A stretch of 64,000 nucleotides of DNA from an uncultured Pelagibacteraceae bacterium (GTDB lineage: Bacteria > Pseudomonadota > Alphaproteobacteria > Pelagibacterales > Pelagibacteraceae): assembly GCA_902558435.1 (NCBI GenBank), contig CACEDU010000005.1, positions 39,311 to 103,310 on the forward strand. Direction: 5' to 3'. A program made the position numbers and the translations under genes. Each line of letters opens with the position of its first letter. Position 1 is the first letter of the stretch. The notes under the pieces are model-generated. The model did no database searches and was not told the DNA's origin. It was given only the letters and a program-made list of their open reading frames with translations. This document shows positions 9,263-19,633 of this stretch, piece after piece.

Positions 9263-10151
9263 CTTTTTTATTAAGTTGAGGAATAATTGTTCCTACTAAA
9301 ATAATTATTAAGGATATAAATATATTAATGGATATTGTAGAACCCAAAACTATCCATGACATTGTAGCACCAATAGGACCAGTTAAAGGATACATTAAAC
9401 TAATTCTACCGATAGGTGCTCTTCTTAAAGCAAAGTTATAAAATAAATAAGCTCCAAAAGTTATAAAAGATAATGTTATGGCTGCAAGAACTGGAGGACT
9501 TAAATTTAGATAATTATTATATTTAAAACTACTATCAGGCCACAATATAAAAAGTATTAGAACAGATAAGATTGCTCCAATCATGTATTGAAAAGTATTA
9601 ACACCCAATTGATTTACTTTGGTTTGCATAAAACGTCTTCCAAGTACTTCATTAATAGAAACACACATCATTCCTAAAAATATAATAAAATCCCCTAAAT
9701 AATTTCCGCCTCCAATTTTCTTTTGGGTTGATAATAAAATTAAAGTTCCAATAATTGTAATAAATGCTCCAATTATTACTTTAATTTCAATTTTTTCTTT
9801 TAAAAAAATTCTTGCTACAAAAGGCTGCCAAATAGGAAGTGTACTTATTAAAGCAACACCACTTACCGGAGAAGTTAGCAACAGTCCTATATGAAAACTA
9901 AGAGTTACCAAAAAAGGATTTAGTAGACCCATTAAAAAAGGAGTTAATCCAATTTTTTTAATAGATAAATCTACTCTCATTAAAAGTGCAAATATTAACA
10001 TTAAAATAAATGCTAAAGAGAATCGAACTGCCATTAAATCCATTACATAAAACTCTTGTAGTGCTAATTTTACAAATGGAGGACCAGAGCCAAAGCCTAT
10101 AACAGCAATGAACATTGAAATGTAACCAATATTACTTTTTAAAAAACTCAT
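9252..10151 (-). CDS. DMT superfamily transporter (EamA domain)
   Basis: 10-TM-like hydrophobic pattern with EamA repeats; ~300 aa. Confidence 0.88.
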   Translation of the reverse strand: MSFLKSNIGYISMFIAVIGFGSGPPFVKLALQEFYVMDLMAVRFSLAFILMLIFALLMRVDLSIKKIGLTPFLMGLLNPFLVTLSFHIGLLLTSPVSGVALISTLPIWQPFVARIFLKEKIEIKVIIGAFITIIGTLILLSTQKKIGGGNYLGDFIIFLGMMCVSINEVLGRRFMQTKVNQLGVNTFQYMIGAILSVLILFILWPDSSFKYNNYLNLSPPVLAAITLSFITFGAYLFYNFALRRAPIGRISLMYPLTGPIGATMSWIVLGSTISINIFISLIIILVGTIIPQLNKKAKG

Positions 10152-10215
10152 GTATTAATATCTTACTGTTATCACTTTTATAGACATATAAAAATATTAG
10201 TTTAGAATCTTTAAA

Positions 10216-11667
10216 GTGAGTCAAAATATAGAATTAAAAAATTTTGAATTAGCTACAGTTAATCCAAGTAACAAAACATGGACTTCGGCAGATTTATTCT
10301 GTTATTGGGCAAATAGTATTCAAACTATTGCTGGATTTGCTCTTATATCTTCTTTGTATTTAATCTATAATTTAAGTTCTTATTTAGTTTTATCTTCCTC
10401 AATAGCTGCATCAATTCTTGTATATTTTTTTATTTCTTTAATTGGTCACCCATCCCAAAAACACGGATTACCTTTTCCAGTTTTGATGAGAATGTCCATG
10501 GGCCTAAATGGTGCTAGATATTTAAGTTTATTAAGATCAATTGTTGGAATTTTTATGTTTGGAATACAAACATACTTTATATCCAAATCTATAACATACC
10601 TAACAAGAATTATTATTTATTACATATTCGACCCACAAATTTTAGAAAGTGAATTTGTTTTAGAATTTTTTCTAGGCTTAAATGTTATAGATTGGTTTTC
10701 ATTAATAGTAACATTTTTCATTCAATTTTTTTTATTTACGAATGGTCAAAGATATAATCAAGGATTTTTAAAATTCTCTGCAATATTTGTTTACTTCGGT
10801 TTAATTTTCTTTTTTGTTATGCTTATTGCTGAAAATAGCACTCAAATATTTCAATCACTAAAATCTAATACAACTAGTGCAAATTTGATTTCTAAATCAA
10901 ATGTAATGCCCTTTTTTATTCTCACAGGGACAATTTTTTCATATTTTTCCATTGTGCTTTTGAATTATGGAGATTTTTCAAGATATGTAAAAACTAGCAG
11001 AGATCTTAAAATAGGAAATTTATTTTTATTTTTGAATATGATTATCTTTTCCTTTCTTGCGACTACTATTGTAATAGGTGTTGATGTTTTATTGAATCAA
11101 AAGCTAATCGTAGTTGATCAAATAATGACAAGGCCGATGGATATAATAGGAAAGATTGATAATGTATATCTAACAGTTTATGCATTAATTTTTATAATAT
11201 TCTCGTCACTTTCGACAAATTTAATAACTAATTATGTTCCAACACAAAATAGTATAATTAATTTTTTACCTAAAAACTTAGACCTTAAAAGTGCAGGAAT
11301 ACTAATTTTAATATTTGGACTAATTACAGGCAGTTTGTGGCCACCAATACTAAGCCAAATAGAAATAATAAAATTAATTGATAGTTTAGCTGCATTTTTT
11401 GGACCAATTTTTGGAGTTATCATTGCAGACTACTATCTTGTTAAGAAAGAAAAAGTTAATCACAAAGATCTTTTTTTTATCAGATTAGAAAACGAGTACA
11501 TTTATTCAGGTGGATGGAATTATAAAGCGGTATATGCTGTATTAATAGGTTTTATTTTTTCATTTTCAATTATTTGGAATATTAATTTCGAAGATTTTAA
11601 AACATTTTCATGGATTATAGGATTTGTCGTTTCATATATTATGTATTATCTTCTAAATGAAAAATAA
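10216..11667 (+). CDS. NCS1 family nucleobase:cation symporter-like permease (GTG start)
   Basis: NCS1-like sequence (SADLFCYWANSIQTIAGFALI, GLNGARYLSLLRSIVGIFMFGIQTYF, GPIFGVIIADYYLVKK). Confidence 0.87.
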   Translation: MSQNIELKNFELATVNPSNKTWTSADLFCYWANSIQTIAGFALISSLYLIYNLSSYLVLSSSIAASILVYFFISLIGHPSQKHGLPFPVLMRMSMGLNGARYLSLLRSIVGIFMFGIQTYFISKSITYLTRIIIYYIFDPQILESEFVLEFFLGLNVIDWFSLIVTFFIQFFLFTNGQRYNQGFLKFSAIFVYFGLIFFFVMLIAENSTQIFQSLKSNTTSANLISKSNVMPFFILTGTIFSYFSIVLLNYGDFSRYVKTSRDLKIGNLFLFLNMIIFSFLATTIVIGVDVLLNQKLIVVDQIMTRPMDIIGKIDNVYLTVYALIFIIFSSLSTNLITNYVPTQNSIINFLPKNLDLKSAGILILIFGLITGSLWPPILSQIEIIKLIDSLAAFFGPIFGVIIADYYLVKKEKVNHKDLFFIRLENEYIYSGGWNYKAVYAVLIGFIFSFSIIWNINFEDFKTFSWIIGFVVSYIMYYLLNEK

Positions 11668-11669
11668 TT

Positions 11670-12677
11670 ATGAAAGCTTTAGTTTATACTGGTGTACAAG
11701 AACTTACTTATAGAGATGAACAAGACCCAACAGAAGTAAGTGGAGAAAGTATTCTTAAAGTTCATGCTTCAGGAATTTGTGGATCTGATATGCATGCTTA
11801 CCATGGTAAAGATGAAAGAAGAATCCCGCCCTTAATTCTAGGTCATGAGGTAAGTGGAAAAATACAAAATGGTAAATTCAAAGATAAAAATGTTGTATTA
11901 AACCCATTAATAACTTGTGGAAAATGTGAATACTGCATGAATGGACGCGAGCATTTATGTCCTAACAGAGTTTTATTAGGCATGAATAGACCTTATGAAA
12001 GAAGTGGAGTTTTCGCTGAATATGTCTCTACTCCAAATCAAAATATTTATGAAATACCTGATCGTCTAGATTTAAGTGAAGCTACAATTGCTGAACCTAC
12101 AGCTGTATCTTTACATGCTGTATTGATGGGTGAGACATCATTAAAAAAACCGCTTAAAGAGTGTCGAACTTTGGTACAAGGTGCTGGAGCTATTGGATTA
12201 TTGTGTTCATTAATTCTATCTAAAATAAAGGGAAATAAAAATATTATAATGTCTGATCCAAACAAACTAAGGCTAGATGTTTGTTCAAAATACTTCGATG
12301 GCAAATTTGTTAGTCCAAATGATAAAGAAGTAAAAGAAAATAGTTTCGATATTGTTTTTGATACAGTTGGATTAGAGGTATCTAGACAACAAGCTATTTC
12401 TGTGATTAAGCCTGGTGGTAGCATTATTCATATTGGTTTAACACAACCTTCTGGTCATTTTAATTTTAGAAAAGCTACACTTCAGGAAGTAACATTTATA
12501 GGCACTTATTGTTATACTAATAAAGATTTTGAAAAAACAATTAAAATTTTGGCTGATAAAGAAATAGGAGATCTATCTTGGATTGAATATCGGGAATTAA
12601 AAAAAGGAGCTGAAGCTTTCAAACAAATTCATGATGGCAGTTGTTCTGCTCCAAAAATAGTCTTATTGCCAGAGTAA
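11670..12677 (+). CDS. Zinc-dependent alcohol dehydrogenase (MDR superfamily)
   Basis: GHEVSGKI, structural zinc Cys cluster CGKCEYCMNGREHLC, GAGAIGLL. Confidence 0.92.
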   Translation: MKALVYTGVQELTYRDEQDPTEVSGESILKVHASGICGSDMHAYHGKDERRIPPLILGHEVSGKIQNGKFKDKNVVLNPLITCGKCEYCMNGREHLCPNRVLLGMNRPYERSGVFAEYVSTPNQNIYEIPDRLDLSEATIAEPTAVSLHAVLMGETSLKKPLKECRTLVQGAGAIGLLCSLILSKIKGNKNIIMSDPNKLRLDVCSKYFDGKFVSPNDKEVKENSFDIVFDTVGLEVSRQQAISVIKPGGSIIHIGLTQPSGHFNFRKATLQEVTFIGTYCYTNKDFEKTIKILADKEIGDLSWIEYRELKKGAEAFKQIHDGSCSAPKIVLLPE

Positions 12678-12722
12678 ATACGTAATATTGAAAAAATAAT
12701 AAAATTGTCTATAAAAGTTTTA

Positions 12723-13373
12723 ATGAAAAATATTTTATCATCAATAATATTCTCAATTTTTCTTTTTTCATTATCTAATGCTAATGAAAAAGTAGTATTT
12801 GATTTTACTGAAAATGAACTTTCTACTTTAGAAGTGAGGAAAGTAAGAGGCGCTGATGCAAAAACTATTTATACAATTGGAAAAAACAAGAATGGAAATT
12901 ATCTAAAAGCAGTAGCAGATAATGCAGCTTCTGGTCTTGGTAAAGAAATAAAAATAGATTTAGACGTCACCCCTTATATTTACATTACATGGAAAGTCGA
13001 AAAAGATTTAAAAGGAATTAAAGAAAATACAAAAAAAGGACATGATTTTGCTGCAAGAGTTTTTGTTATTAAAAAAACAGGTGCTACGCCACTATCAAAT
13101 AGAGCTATTAATTATGTTTATTCTAGCAACTTAAATATTGATGATTATAAACGAAACCCATATACAAAAAAGTCGATAGATTATGTTTTATCCACCACAA
13201 AAAATAATTTTGATGAGTGGATTACAGTTAAAGCAAATGTAAAAGAAGATTTTAAAAAACTCCATAAACTAGACGTTAAAGAGTTAGATGGAGTTGCTAT
13301 TATGGCAGATACTGATAATTCAAAGATGAAAGCTATAAGTTATTTTCAAAATATTTATTTTTCCTCTGAGTAA
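12723..13373 (+). CDS. DUF3047 family protein with signal peptide
   Basis: Signal peptide from the internal ATG at 12723; DUF3047-like body (ITWKVEKDL...GHDFAARVFVI...NYVYSS...DGVAIMADTDNS). Confidence 0.75.
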   Translation: MKNILSSIIFSIFLFSLSNANEKVVFDFTENELSTLEVRKVRGADAKTIYTIGKNKNGNYLKAVADNAASGLGKEIKIDLDVTPYIYITWKVEKDLKGIKENTKKGHDFAARVFVIKKTGATPLSNRAINYVYSSNLNIDDYKRNPYTKKSIDYVLSTTKNNFDEWITVKANVKEDFKKLHKLDVKELDGVAIMADTDNSKMKAISYFQNIYFSSE

Positions 13374-13374
13374 T

Positions 13375-13512
13375 TTATTTTATATATTTTTTAAGTACTA
13401 AACTTAAAAACGAGAGCAAAATTGCAGCAATTACATCAAGAAGTGGTGTTGCTTGAGGATAACCAAAGTTCCACAATACAACCCCTATAAGCCAAATTAT
13501 ATATATTTTCAT
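13375..13512 (-). CDS. Small (45 aa) predicted membrane protein, not in the supplied ORF track
   Basis: My minus-strand translation: MKIYIIWLIGVVLWNFGYPQATPLLDVIAAILLSFLSLVLKKYIK*; two hydrophobic segments; fills the gap exactly. Confidence 0.55.
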   Translation of the reverse strand: MKIYIIWLIGVVLWNFGYPQATPLLDVIAAILLSFLSLVLKKYIK

Positions 13513-13566
13513 AAACAAATAATCATTAGTATATATATTCCTTGTCTTTGATAATATATTTTTAAT

Positions 13567-13959
13567 ATGGAATTTAAATCAAACTTTAAAGTTTACTATG
13601 AAGACACTGATAGTGGAGGAGTAGTTTATTATGCTAATTATTTGAAATTTTTGGAACGAGCTAGAACAGATGCAATCACATCTTTAAATTTTAGTAATAA
13701 AAATCTTATAGAAAAATTCGGGATTTATATAATAGTTAAATCTTGCAACTTAAATTTCAATAAACCTGCAAAACTTGAAGACAATTTAAATATTATTTCT
13801 AAAGTGTTAGAAGTTAAAAATGTATCAATAAGAATGAAACAGCATATTTTTGTGAATGATAGTATGATTGTTGAGGCTGAAATATTATTAGCTTCAGTAG
13901 ATGAAAAGGGTAAACCATCAAAACTTCCAGTAGAATTTAAAAATCAATTGATTAAATGA
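13567..13959 (+). CDS. ybgC: YbgC/4-hydroxybenzoyl-CoA thioesterase family (hotdog fold)
   Basis: YYEDTDSGGVVYYANYLKFLERARTDA signature. Confidence 0.93.
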   Translation: MEFKSNFKVYYEDTDSGGVVYYANYLKFLERARTDAITSLNFSNKNLIEKFGIYIIVKSCNLNFNKPAKLEDNLNIISKVLEVKNVSIRMKQHIFVNDSMIVEAEILLASVDEKGKPSKLPVEFKNQLIK

Positions 13960-14626
13960 CTTTTTTAACCTTAAGAAATAAATTAGTCATTTTATTAACA
14001 TCAATTCTTCCAGTGTTAACATTTCTAGGACTTGGGTGATAAGATCCGACTAATAAAATGTTATTTGGCAGCTTAAAAAATTTACTGTGTCCAAATTTAA
14101 TATTATTTTCTATTTTAAATTGTTTTTTATAAAACTCTATACACGCATCAAAAGCTATTTTTCCAAGAGCAATAATAATTTTTAAATTATCTAAGTTTTC
14201 AATTTCATTTTTAAAATATTTAAAACAATTATTAAGTTCATTTCTAGTTGGCTTATCTCCTGGAGGAACACATTTTAATGCAGTAGTTATAAAACTATCA
14301 TTTAGTATCAAGCCATCATTTCTGTGAACTGAATTTGATTTGTTTGATAGTTTAGCTTTATGGAGGCATTTATACAAAAATTCAGATGATCTATCACCTG
14401 TAAAAACTCTTCCAGTTCTATTCCCACCGTGAGCAGCAGGGGCTAAACCAACTAATAAAATTCTTGCTTTTCGGTCACCAAAACCTGTTATTGGTTTTCC
14501 CCAATATTTCTCATTGATATATTGTTTTCTTTTATCTTTTGCTATCTGGGTTCTAAAGCTTACAAGTCTTGGACATTTCTTACAATTTATTATTGAGTTT
14601 TCAAGTTTTTTAAAACTTTTTTTCAT
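13952..14626 (-). CDS. Uracil-DNA glycosylase, family 5 (UDGb)-like
   Basis: GLAPAAHGGNRTGRVFTGD active-site motif, Fe-S cysteines (CKKC...), GSYHPSPRNVNTGR. Confidence 0.87.
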   Translation of the reverse strand: MKKSFKKLENSIINCKKCPRLVSFRTQIAKDKRKQYINEKYWGKPITGFGDRKARILLVGLAPAAHGGNRTGRVFTGDRSSEFLYKCLHKAKLSNKSNSVHRNDGLILNDSFITTALKCVPPGDKPTRNELNNCFKYFKNEIENLDNLKIIIALGKIAFDACIEFYKKQFKIENNIKFGHSKFFKLPNNILLVGSYHPSPRNVNTGRIDVNKMTNLFLKVKKVI

Positions 14627-14674
14627 AAATATTAATTTTTAATCAAAGAGTCTTATACTATATTATTTAAAATT

Positions 14675-15529
14675 ATGAATGTAGGTTTTATTGGTGTTGG
14701 CTATATGGGTTATGGAATAGCCAAAAATATTTTAAAAAAAGGAAACAATTTATTTGTTATCGCAAATAAAAAAAGAGCACCTATTGATAAGATTGTAAAA
14801 GATGGAGCAAAAGAGGTTAAAAGCTACAATGAGTTATGTGAAAAGAATTTAGATGCCTTATTTCTTTGTGTAACCAATACACCCATAGCTATAAGTATTG
14901 CAGAAAAATTATCTAATTTATTAAAAGACAGTACATTAATTGTTGACGTTACAACACATAACCAAAATGGATCAATTAAAATGGAACAAATTTTTGCAAA
15001 ACAAAAAATTAGTTATGTTGAATGTCCTGTAATGGGAGGACCTGTTCAAGCAGAGGAAGGCGTTTGTGGAGGAATTGTTGGTGCTTCTGATGAAAATTTT
15101 AAAAAGGCCGAAATTTATTTAAAAACTTTTTGCAAAGATTATTTTCATTTTGGTGAGGTAGGCAAAGGAGCAAAGTCAAAGTTATTAAATAATTTTTTGT
15201 CACTAGGCACAGCTACAAATGTTATAGAGTTCATCAAGAGTGCAAAAAAATTAGATATTAATTTAAAAAAACTTTTCGCAGTAGCAAAATTAGGATCTGG
15301 AAACTCAACAGCCTTAAATAGAATTTTCGATAATGTCCTTAAGGACGATTATACTGGATTTAAATTTTCAACTTCCAACACTTTAAAAGATCTTACCTAT
15401 ATACATGAAATGCTCAAAGATTTAGGTAATGCAGAAAAATTAGCTGATGTAAAAAAGTCTATTTACAAAAAAGCAGTAGATGACGGTAATGGAGATCTTT
15501 TCATAAGTGAACTAATACAAAAAGATTAA
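14675..15529 (+). CDS. NAD(P)-dependent beta-hydroxyacid dehydrogenase (3-hydroxyisobutyrate DH family)
   Basis: GFIGVGYMGYGIAKN, CPVMGGPVQAEEG, GKGAKSKLLNNFLSLG. Confidence 0.88.
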   Translation: MNVGFIGVGYMGYGIAKNILKKGNNLFVIANKKRAPIDKIVKDGAKEVKSYNELCEKNLDALFLCVTNTPIAISIAEKLSNLLKDSTLIVDVTTHNQNGSIKMEQIFAKQKISYVECPVMGGPVQAEEGVCGGIVGASDENFKKAEIYLKTFCKDYFHFGEVGKGAKSKLLNNFLSLGTATNVIEFIKSAKKLDINLKKLFAVAKLGSGNSTALNRIFDNVLKDDYTGFKFSTSNTLKDLTYIHEMLKDLGNAEKLADVKKSIYKKAVDDGNGDLFISELIQKD

Positions 15530-15700
15530 TTATTCATTTTTTTTATCAGCAAATACAATAGCTATAAGCAATAATGCAGTCCAAAACATTGCCGCTAAAC
15601 TTTTGATAGCACTCGTTTCAGCACCCCATAAATCAAAAACAAATGCTCCAATAAGAATTCCAATTATATAAATTATTACTACTAATCTAGTCTGAGTCAT
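15530..15700 (-). CDS. Small (56 aa) predicted membrane protein, not in the supplied ORF track
   Basis: My minus-strand translation: MTQTRLVVIIYIIGILIGAFVFDLWGAETSAIKSLAAMFWTALLLIAIVFADKKNE*; ATG start; two hydrophobic segments. Confidence 0.65.
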   Translation of the reverse strand: MTQTRLVVIIYIIGILIGAFVFDLWGAETSAIKSLAAMFWTALLLIAIVFADKKNE

Positions 15701-15944
15701 TTAGTTGTTTCTTTTTAAATAGTGATATTCCATTATTTTTTTTATGATCATAAGATTCTCTAAAACTTTCCAACTGCCATCCTAGCATCCTCTTTTGAAT
15801 ATCTTCTAAATTTTGTTTTTTCCACTCATCACTTGTATTTTGGTCTTTCCAAATCTTCTTTTCATCATTGTCTCTTCCACAGCCATAGCAATATCCAGTT
15901 ACAGGATCCATTTTGCAAATACTTATACAAGGCGAAATTATCAT
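15687..15944 (-). CDS. DUF1289 domain protein (Cys-rich N-terminus)
   Basis: SPCISICKMDPVTGYCYGCGRDNDE signature. Confidence 0.88.
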   Translation of the reverse strand: MIISPCISICKMDPVTGYCYGCGRDNDEKKIWKDQNTSDEWKKQNLEDIQKRMLGWQLESFRESYDHKKNNGISLFKKKQLNDSD

Positions 15945-16025
15945 TTTTTTATATATTTATATCTTTTTACACTATTATTCTGATTGGACAAATTAGATCA
16001 ATACTATATAAAACACCATAAATTT

Positions 16026-16110
16026 GGGCGAGTGGCGGAATTGGTAGACGCGTTGGTCTTAGGAACCAATAGTGCAAGCTGTGAAGGTTCGAGTCCTTTC
16101 TCGCCTACCA
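16026..16110 (+). tRNA. tRNA-Leu (anticodon UAG), encoded CCA
   Basis: 7-bp acceptor GGGCGAG/CTCGCCT, TGGCGGAATTGGTAGACGCG D-arm, anticodon loop CTTAGGA, variable arm, GGTTCGAGTCC T-arm. Confidence 0.95.
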
Positions 16111-16120
16111 TATAAAAAAT

Positions 16121-17578
16121 ATGAAAGTAACAGTAGAAAATAAAAAAGGTTTAGAAAAAGATCTTAAAGTATTCATAGACAAAAAAACTATCTCAGGCTT
16201 TATGGATGAGAAGTATGAAGAAATAAGAAAGGATGTTGTAATAAAGGGTTTCAGACCTGGTAAGGTACCTACTGAAATATTAAAAAGACAATTTGGTAAA
16301 GCTGTTTACGGTGAAGTAATTGATAAGTTGCTAAAAGATACAACAACAAAAGCTTTAGAAGAAAATAAGATCAAACCAGCCGGACAACCTAAAATAGATT
16401 TAAAGTCTTTTGGTGAAGGTAAAGATTTAGAATACATTATTTCAGTTACCGAACTACCCAAAGTTTCTGCTAAAGGATTAAGCTCAATTAAAGTAATTGA
16501 GTATGTTGTAAAAATTGATCCAAAAGAAACAGATAAAAGAATTAGTGAAATTGCAAAAAGTCAAAATAATTTTAAAGATGCAGAAGCAAATTATAGCTCA
16601 AAATTGAATGATCTTGTAATTTTTGATTATAAAGGAACTATTGACGGCAAAGAATTTAAGGGTAACGAGGGTAAAAATACTCAATTAGTTCTTGGAAAAG
16701 ATTTGTTTATAAAAGGTTTTGATAAACAATTAGAAGGCGTTAAATCAGGTGACACAAAAAATGTAGAAGTAAATCTTCCTGAAAATTTTCCTGAAAAAGA
16801 CCTTATTAATAAAAATGCTGTGTTTGAATGTAAGATTACAGCAGTGAGGATTCCAGAAGAAGTAAAAGTTAATGATGATTTTGCTAAAAATATGGGTGCC
16901 AAAGATTTAGCAAATTTAAAAGAACTGATCTCAAAACAAATTAATGATGAATATAAAAACTCATTAAATATGATTACAAAGAAAAGTATTCTTGAGCAAA
17001 TAGAAAAAGAAAAACTTGAACAATTACCTCGTAATCTAATTGAACAGGAGATTAAAATATTATCTCAAGGAATGAAGGAAGATGAAGTTAAAAAAAACCA
17101 AAAATCATTAGAGGACCAAGCTAAAAAAAGAATTAAAACTGGATTAATCTTAAATGCTTTTGGTGAAGAAAATAAAATTAACGTTTCCCAAGAGGAAATA
17201 AATGTAGAAATACAAAAACAATTTAGAATGATGCCAGGTCAAGAAAAGATTGTCAAAGATTATTATGAACAAAATCCAGCAGCCATAGATAGTTTAAGGG
17301 GACAAATTTACGAAGAAAAAATAATAGAAGAAATAAAGAAAAAAGCAAATATTACTAAAAAAGAAATTACCAAAGAAGAAGCTGAGAAAATTTTAAAACA
17401 AGAAAATGAAAATAACATTAAAGAGCAAGCTAAACTTGCTAAAGAAGATGGAGATGAAAAAAATAAGAAAAAAACAGATCCTAAAAAAAAAGAGGTAAAA
17501 ACAAAATCTAAAGAAACTAAAAAAACTAAAACTCCCGCATCAAAACCTAAAAAAGCAAAAAAGGTTAGCAAAAAGTAA
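16121..17578 (+). CDS. tig: Trigger factor with long Lys-rich C-terminal tail
   Basis: N-terminal ribosome-binding domain with [21 protein letters not shown] domain, SurA-like C-terminal domain; followed by clpP-clpX-lon. Confidence 0.96.
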   Translation: MKVTVENKKGLEKDLKVFIDKKTISGFMDEKYEEIRKDVVIKGFRPGKVPTEILKRQFGKAVYGEVIDKLLKDTTTKALEENKIKPAGQPKIDLKSFGEGKDLEYIISVTELPKVSAKGLSSIKVIEYVVKIDPKETDKRISEIAKSQNNFKDAEANYSSKLNDLVIFDYKGTIDGKEFKGNEGKNTQLVLGKDLFIKGFDKQLEGVKSGDTKNVEVNLPENFPEKDLINKNAVFECKITAVRIPEEVKVNDDFAKNMGAKDLANLKELISKQINDEYKNSLNMITKKSILEQIEKEKLEQLPRNLIEQEIKILSQGMKEDEVKKNQKSLEDQAKKRIKTGLILNAFGEENKINVSQEEINVEIQKQFRMMPGQEKIVKDYYEQNPAAIDSLRGQIYEEKIIEEIKKKANITKKEITKEEAEKILKQENENNIKEQAKLAKEDGDEKNKKKTDPKKKEVKTKSKETKKTKTPASKPKKAKKVSKK

Positions 17579-17610
17579 TCACAAGTTGTATAAGATTAAT
17601 CGAATCGATT

Positions 17611-18222
17611 ATGACTAATAAAATTCCAGAACAGCTAAATACTCTTATACCTATGGTTGTTGAACAATCCAGTAGAGGAGAAAGAGCTTATGATATTTAT
17701 TCAAGGCTACTTAAAGAAAGAATAGTATTCGTGGTTGGTCCGATTAATGATGCAGTCGCATCATTAGTCACCGCACAATTATTATTTTTAGAGTCTGAAG
17801 ATCCAAAAAAAGAAATTTCTTTATACATTAATAGTCCTGGAGGGCTTGTAACAGCTGGACTTGGTATTTATGACACTATGCAATACATCAAACCAGAAAT
17901 AAGTACTTTGTGCATTGGACAAGCAGCAAGTATGGGTTCATTTTTATTATCGGCAGGGTCTAAGGGAAAAAGATTTTCATTACCAAATTCAAGAATAATG
18001 GTACACCAACCTTCAGCTGGGTTTCAAGGACAGGCTACAGATATAGAAATTCATGCTAATGAAGTTTTGTCTTTGAAAAAAAGACTAAATGAAATTTATT
18101 CAAAACATACTGGAAAATCTGTAGATGAAATTAAATCTGCGTTGGAGAGAGACAACTTTATGACGCCAGATAATGCAAAAAATTTTGGTTTAATAGATAA
18201 AGTAGTAGAAAAAAGAGAATAA
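17611..18222 (+). CDS. clpP: ATP-dependent Clp protease proteolytic subunit
   Basis: [14 protein letters not shown] (Ser) and [22 protein letters not shown] (His). Confidence 0.98.
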   Translation: MTNKIPEQLNTLIPMVVEQSSRGERAYDIYSRLLKERIVFVVGPINDAVASLVTAQLLFLESEDPKKEISLYINSPGGLVTAGLGIYDTMQYIKPEISTLCIGQAASMGSFLLSAGSKGKRFSLPNSRIMVHQPSAGFQGQATDIEIHANEVLSLKKRLNEIYSKHTGKSVDEIKSALERDNFMTPDNAKNFGLIDKVVEKRE

Positions 18223-18310
18223 GTCACAATATATAGCTTCTTCACAACCTCTACTTGATTACATCATACTTAATGTATTAAAGTATATATATTGATTCGA
18301 ATTAGAAATT

Positions 18311-19570
18311 ATGAGCAACAATAAAAATATTCTTTACTGTTCCTTTTGTGGAAAAAGCCAACATGAGGTAAGAAAATTAATCGCTGGACCAACAGTATTC
18401 ATTTGTGATGAATGTGTTGAACTATGCATGGATATCATAAAAGAGGAAAGCAAAGATAATTTTGTTAAACATCAAGATGGTCTACCTTTGCCAAAAGAAA
18501 TTTGCAAAGTTCTTGACGATTATGTAATTGGACAATCTCATGCAAAAAAAGTTTTATCTGTTGCAGTGCATAATCATTATAAAAGATTAAATTACGAAAA
18601 TAAGACAAGTAAAAATGTTGAACTTTCAAAATCAAATATTTTACTAGTTGGACCTACTGGTTGCGGAAAAACTTTGCTTGCACAAACTCTTGCAAGAATA
18701 CTAGATGTACCTTTTACAATGGCTGATGCAACCACCTTAACTGAGGCTGGTTATGTAGGTGAAGATGTTGAAAATATAATATTAAAATTATTACAAGCGG
18801 CTGACTACAATGTTGAAAAAGCTCAAAGAGGAATTGTTTACATTGACGAAGTTGATAAAATTAGTAGAAAATCAGAGAATCCATCTATAACTAGGGATGT
18901 CTCTGGAGAAGGTGTTCAGCAAGCTTTATTAAAAATAATGGAAGGCACAGTTGCAAGTGTTCCGCCTCAAGGAGGCAGAAAACATCCACAACAAGAATTT
19001 TTACAGGTTGATACAACCAATATTTTGTTTATTTGTGGAGGGGCCTTTGCTGGCTTGGATAAAATAATTTCTCAAAGAGATAAAGGATCGTCAATTGGAT
19101 TCGGTGCTGAGGTAAAAACTATAGAGGACAAGAAAACTGGAGAATGGATGAAAAATTTGGAGCCAGAAGATTTATTAAAATATGGTCTTATTCCAGAGTT
19201 TATTGGTCGACTCCCAATCACAGCAACTCTAGAAGACTTGGATGAAAAATCCTTAGTAAAAATTTTAATAGAACCAAAAAACTCACTAATAAAACAATAT
19301 CAAGAATTATTTAGGCTAGAGGGTGTAAAATTAACTTTTAAAGACCAAGCTGTAAAAGATATTGCAAATAAAGCTATTAGTAAAAAAACTGGTGCAAGAG
19401 GATTAAGATCAATCTTAGAAAACTTATTGCTAAAAACTATGTTCGATTTACCAGGGCAGGAAAATATTGAAGAAGTGATTATAGATGCTGGTGCTACTAA
19501 AGGTATATCGCAACCAATAATTGTTCATACAAAGAACAAATCAAAAACAGAAAAGACCACTGCGGCTTAA
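18311..19570 (+). CDS. clpX: ATP-dependent Clp protease ATP-binding subunit ClpX
   Basis: N-terminal zinc-binding CSFCGKSQ...CDEC, Walker A GPTGCGKT. Confidence 0.98.
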   Translation: MSNNKNILYCSFCGKSQHEVRKLIAGPTVFICDECVELCMDIIKEESKDNFVKHQDGLPLPKEICKVLDDYVIGQSHAKKVLSVAVHNHYKRLNYENKTSKNVELSKSNILLVGPTGCGKTLLAQTLARILDVPFTMADATTLTEAGYVGEDVENIILKLLQAADYNVEKAQRGIVYIDEVDKISRKSENPSITRDVSGEGVQQALLKIMEGTVASVPPQGGRKHPQQEFLQVDTTNILFICGGAFAGLDKIISQRDKGSSIGFGAEVKTIEDKKTGEWMKNLEPEDLLKYGLIPEFIGRLPITATLEDLDEKSLVKILIEPKNSLIKQYQELFRLEGVKLTFKDQAVKDIANKAISKKTGARGLRSILENLLLKTMFDLPGQENIEEVIIDAGATKGISQPIIVHTKNKSKTEKTTAA

Positions 19571-19633
19571 ATAAGAGTTAATAAGCAAAAGTTTCCTATT
19601 GCATTATAAGATATAATATCCATATTTACAAAT

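Noticed and set aside
15833-16021. 62-aa plus ORF antisense to DUF1289
   Set aside because: DUF1289 on the minus strand has a clear Cys motif; the plus ORF has no domain features.
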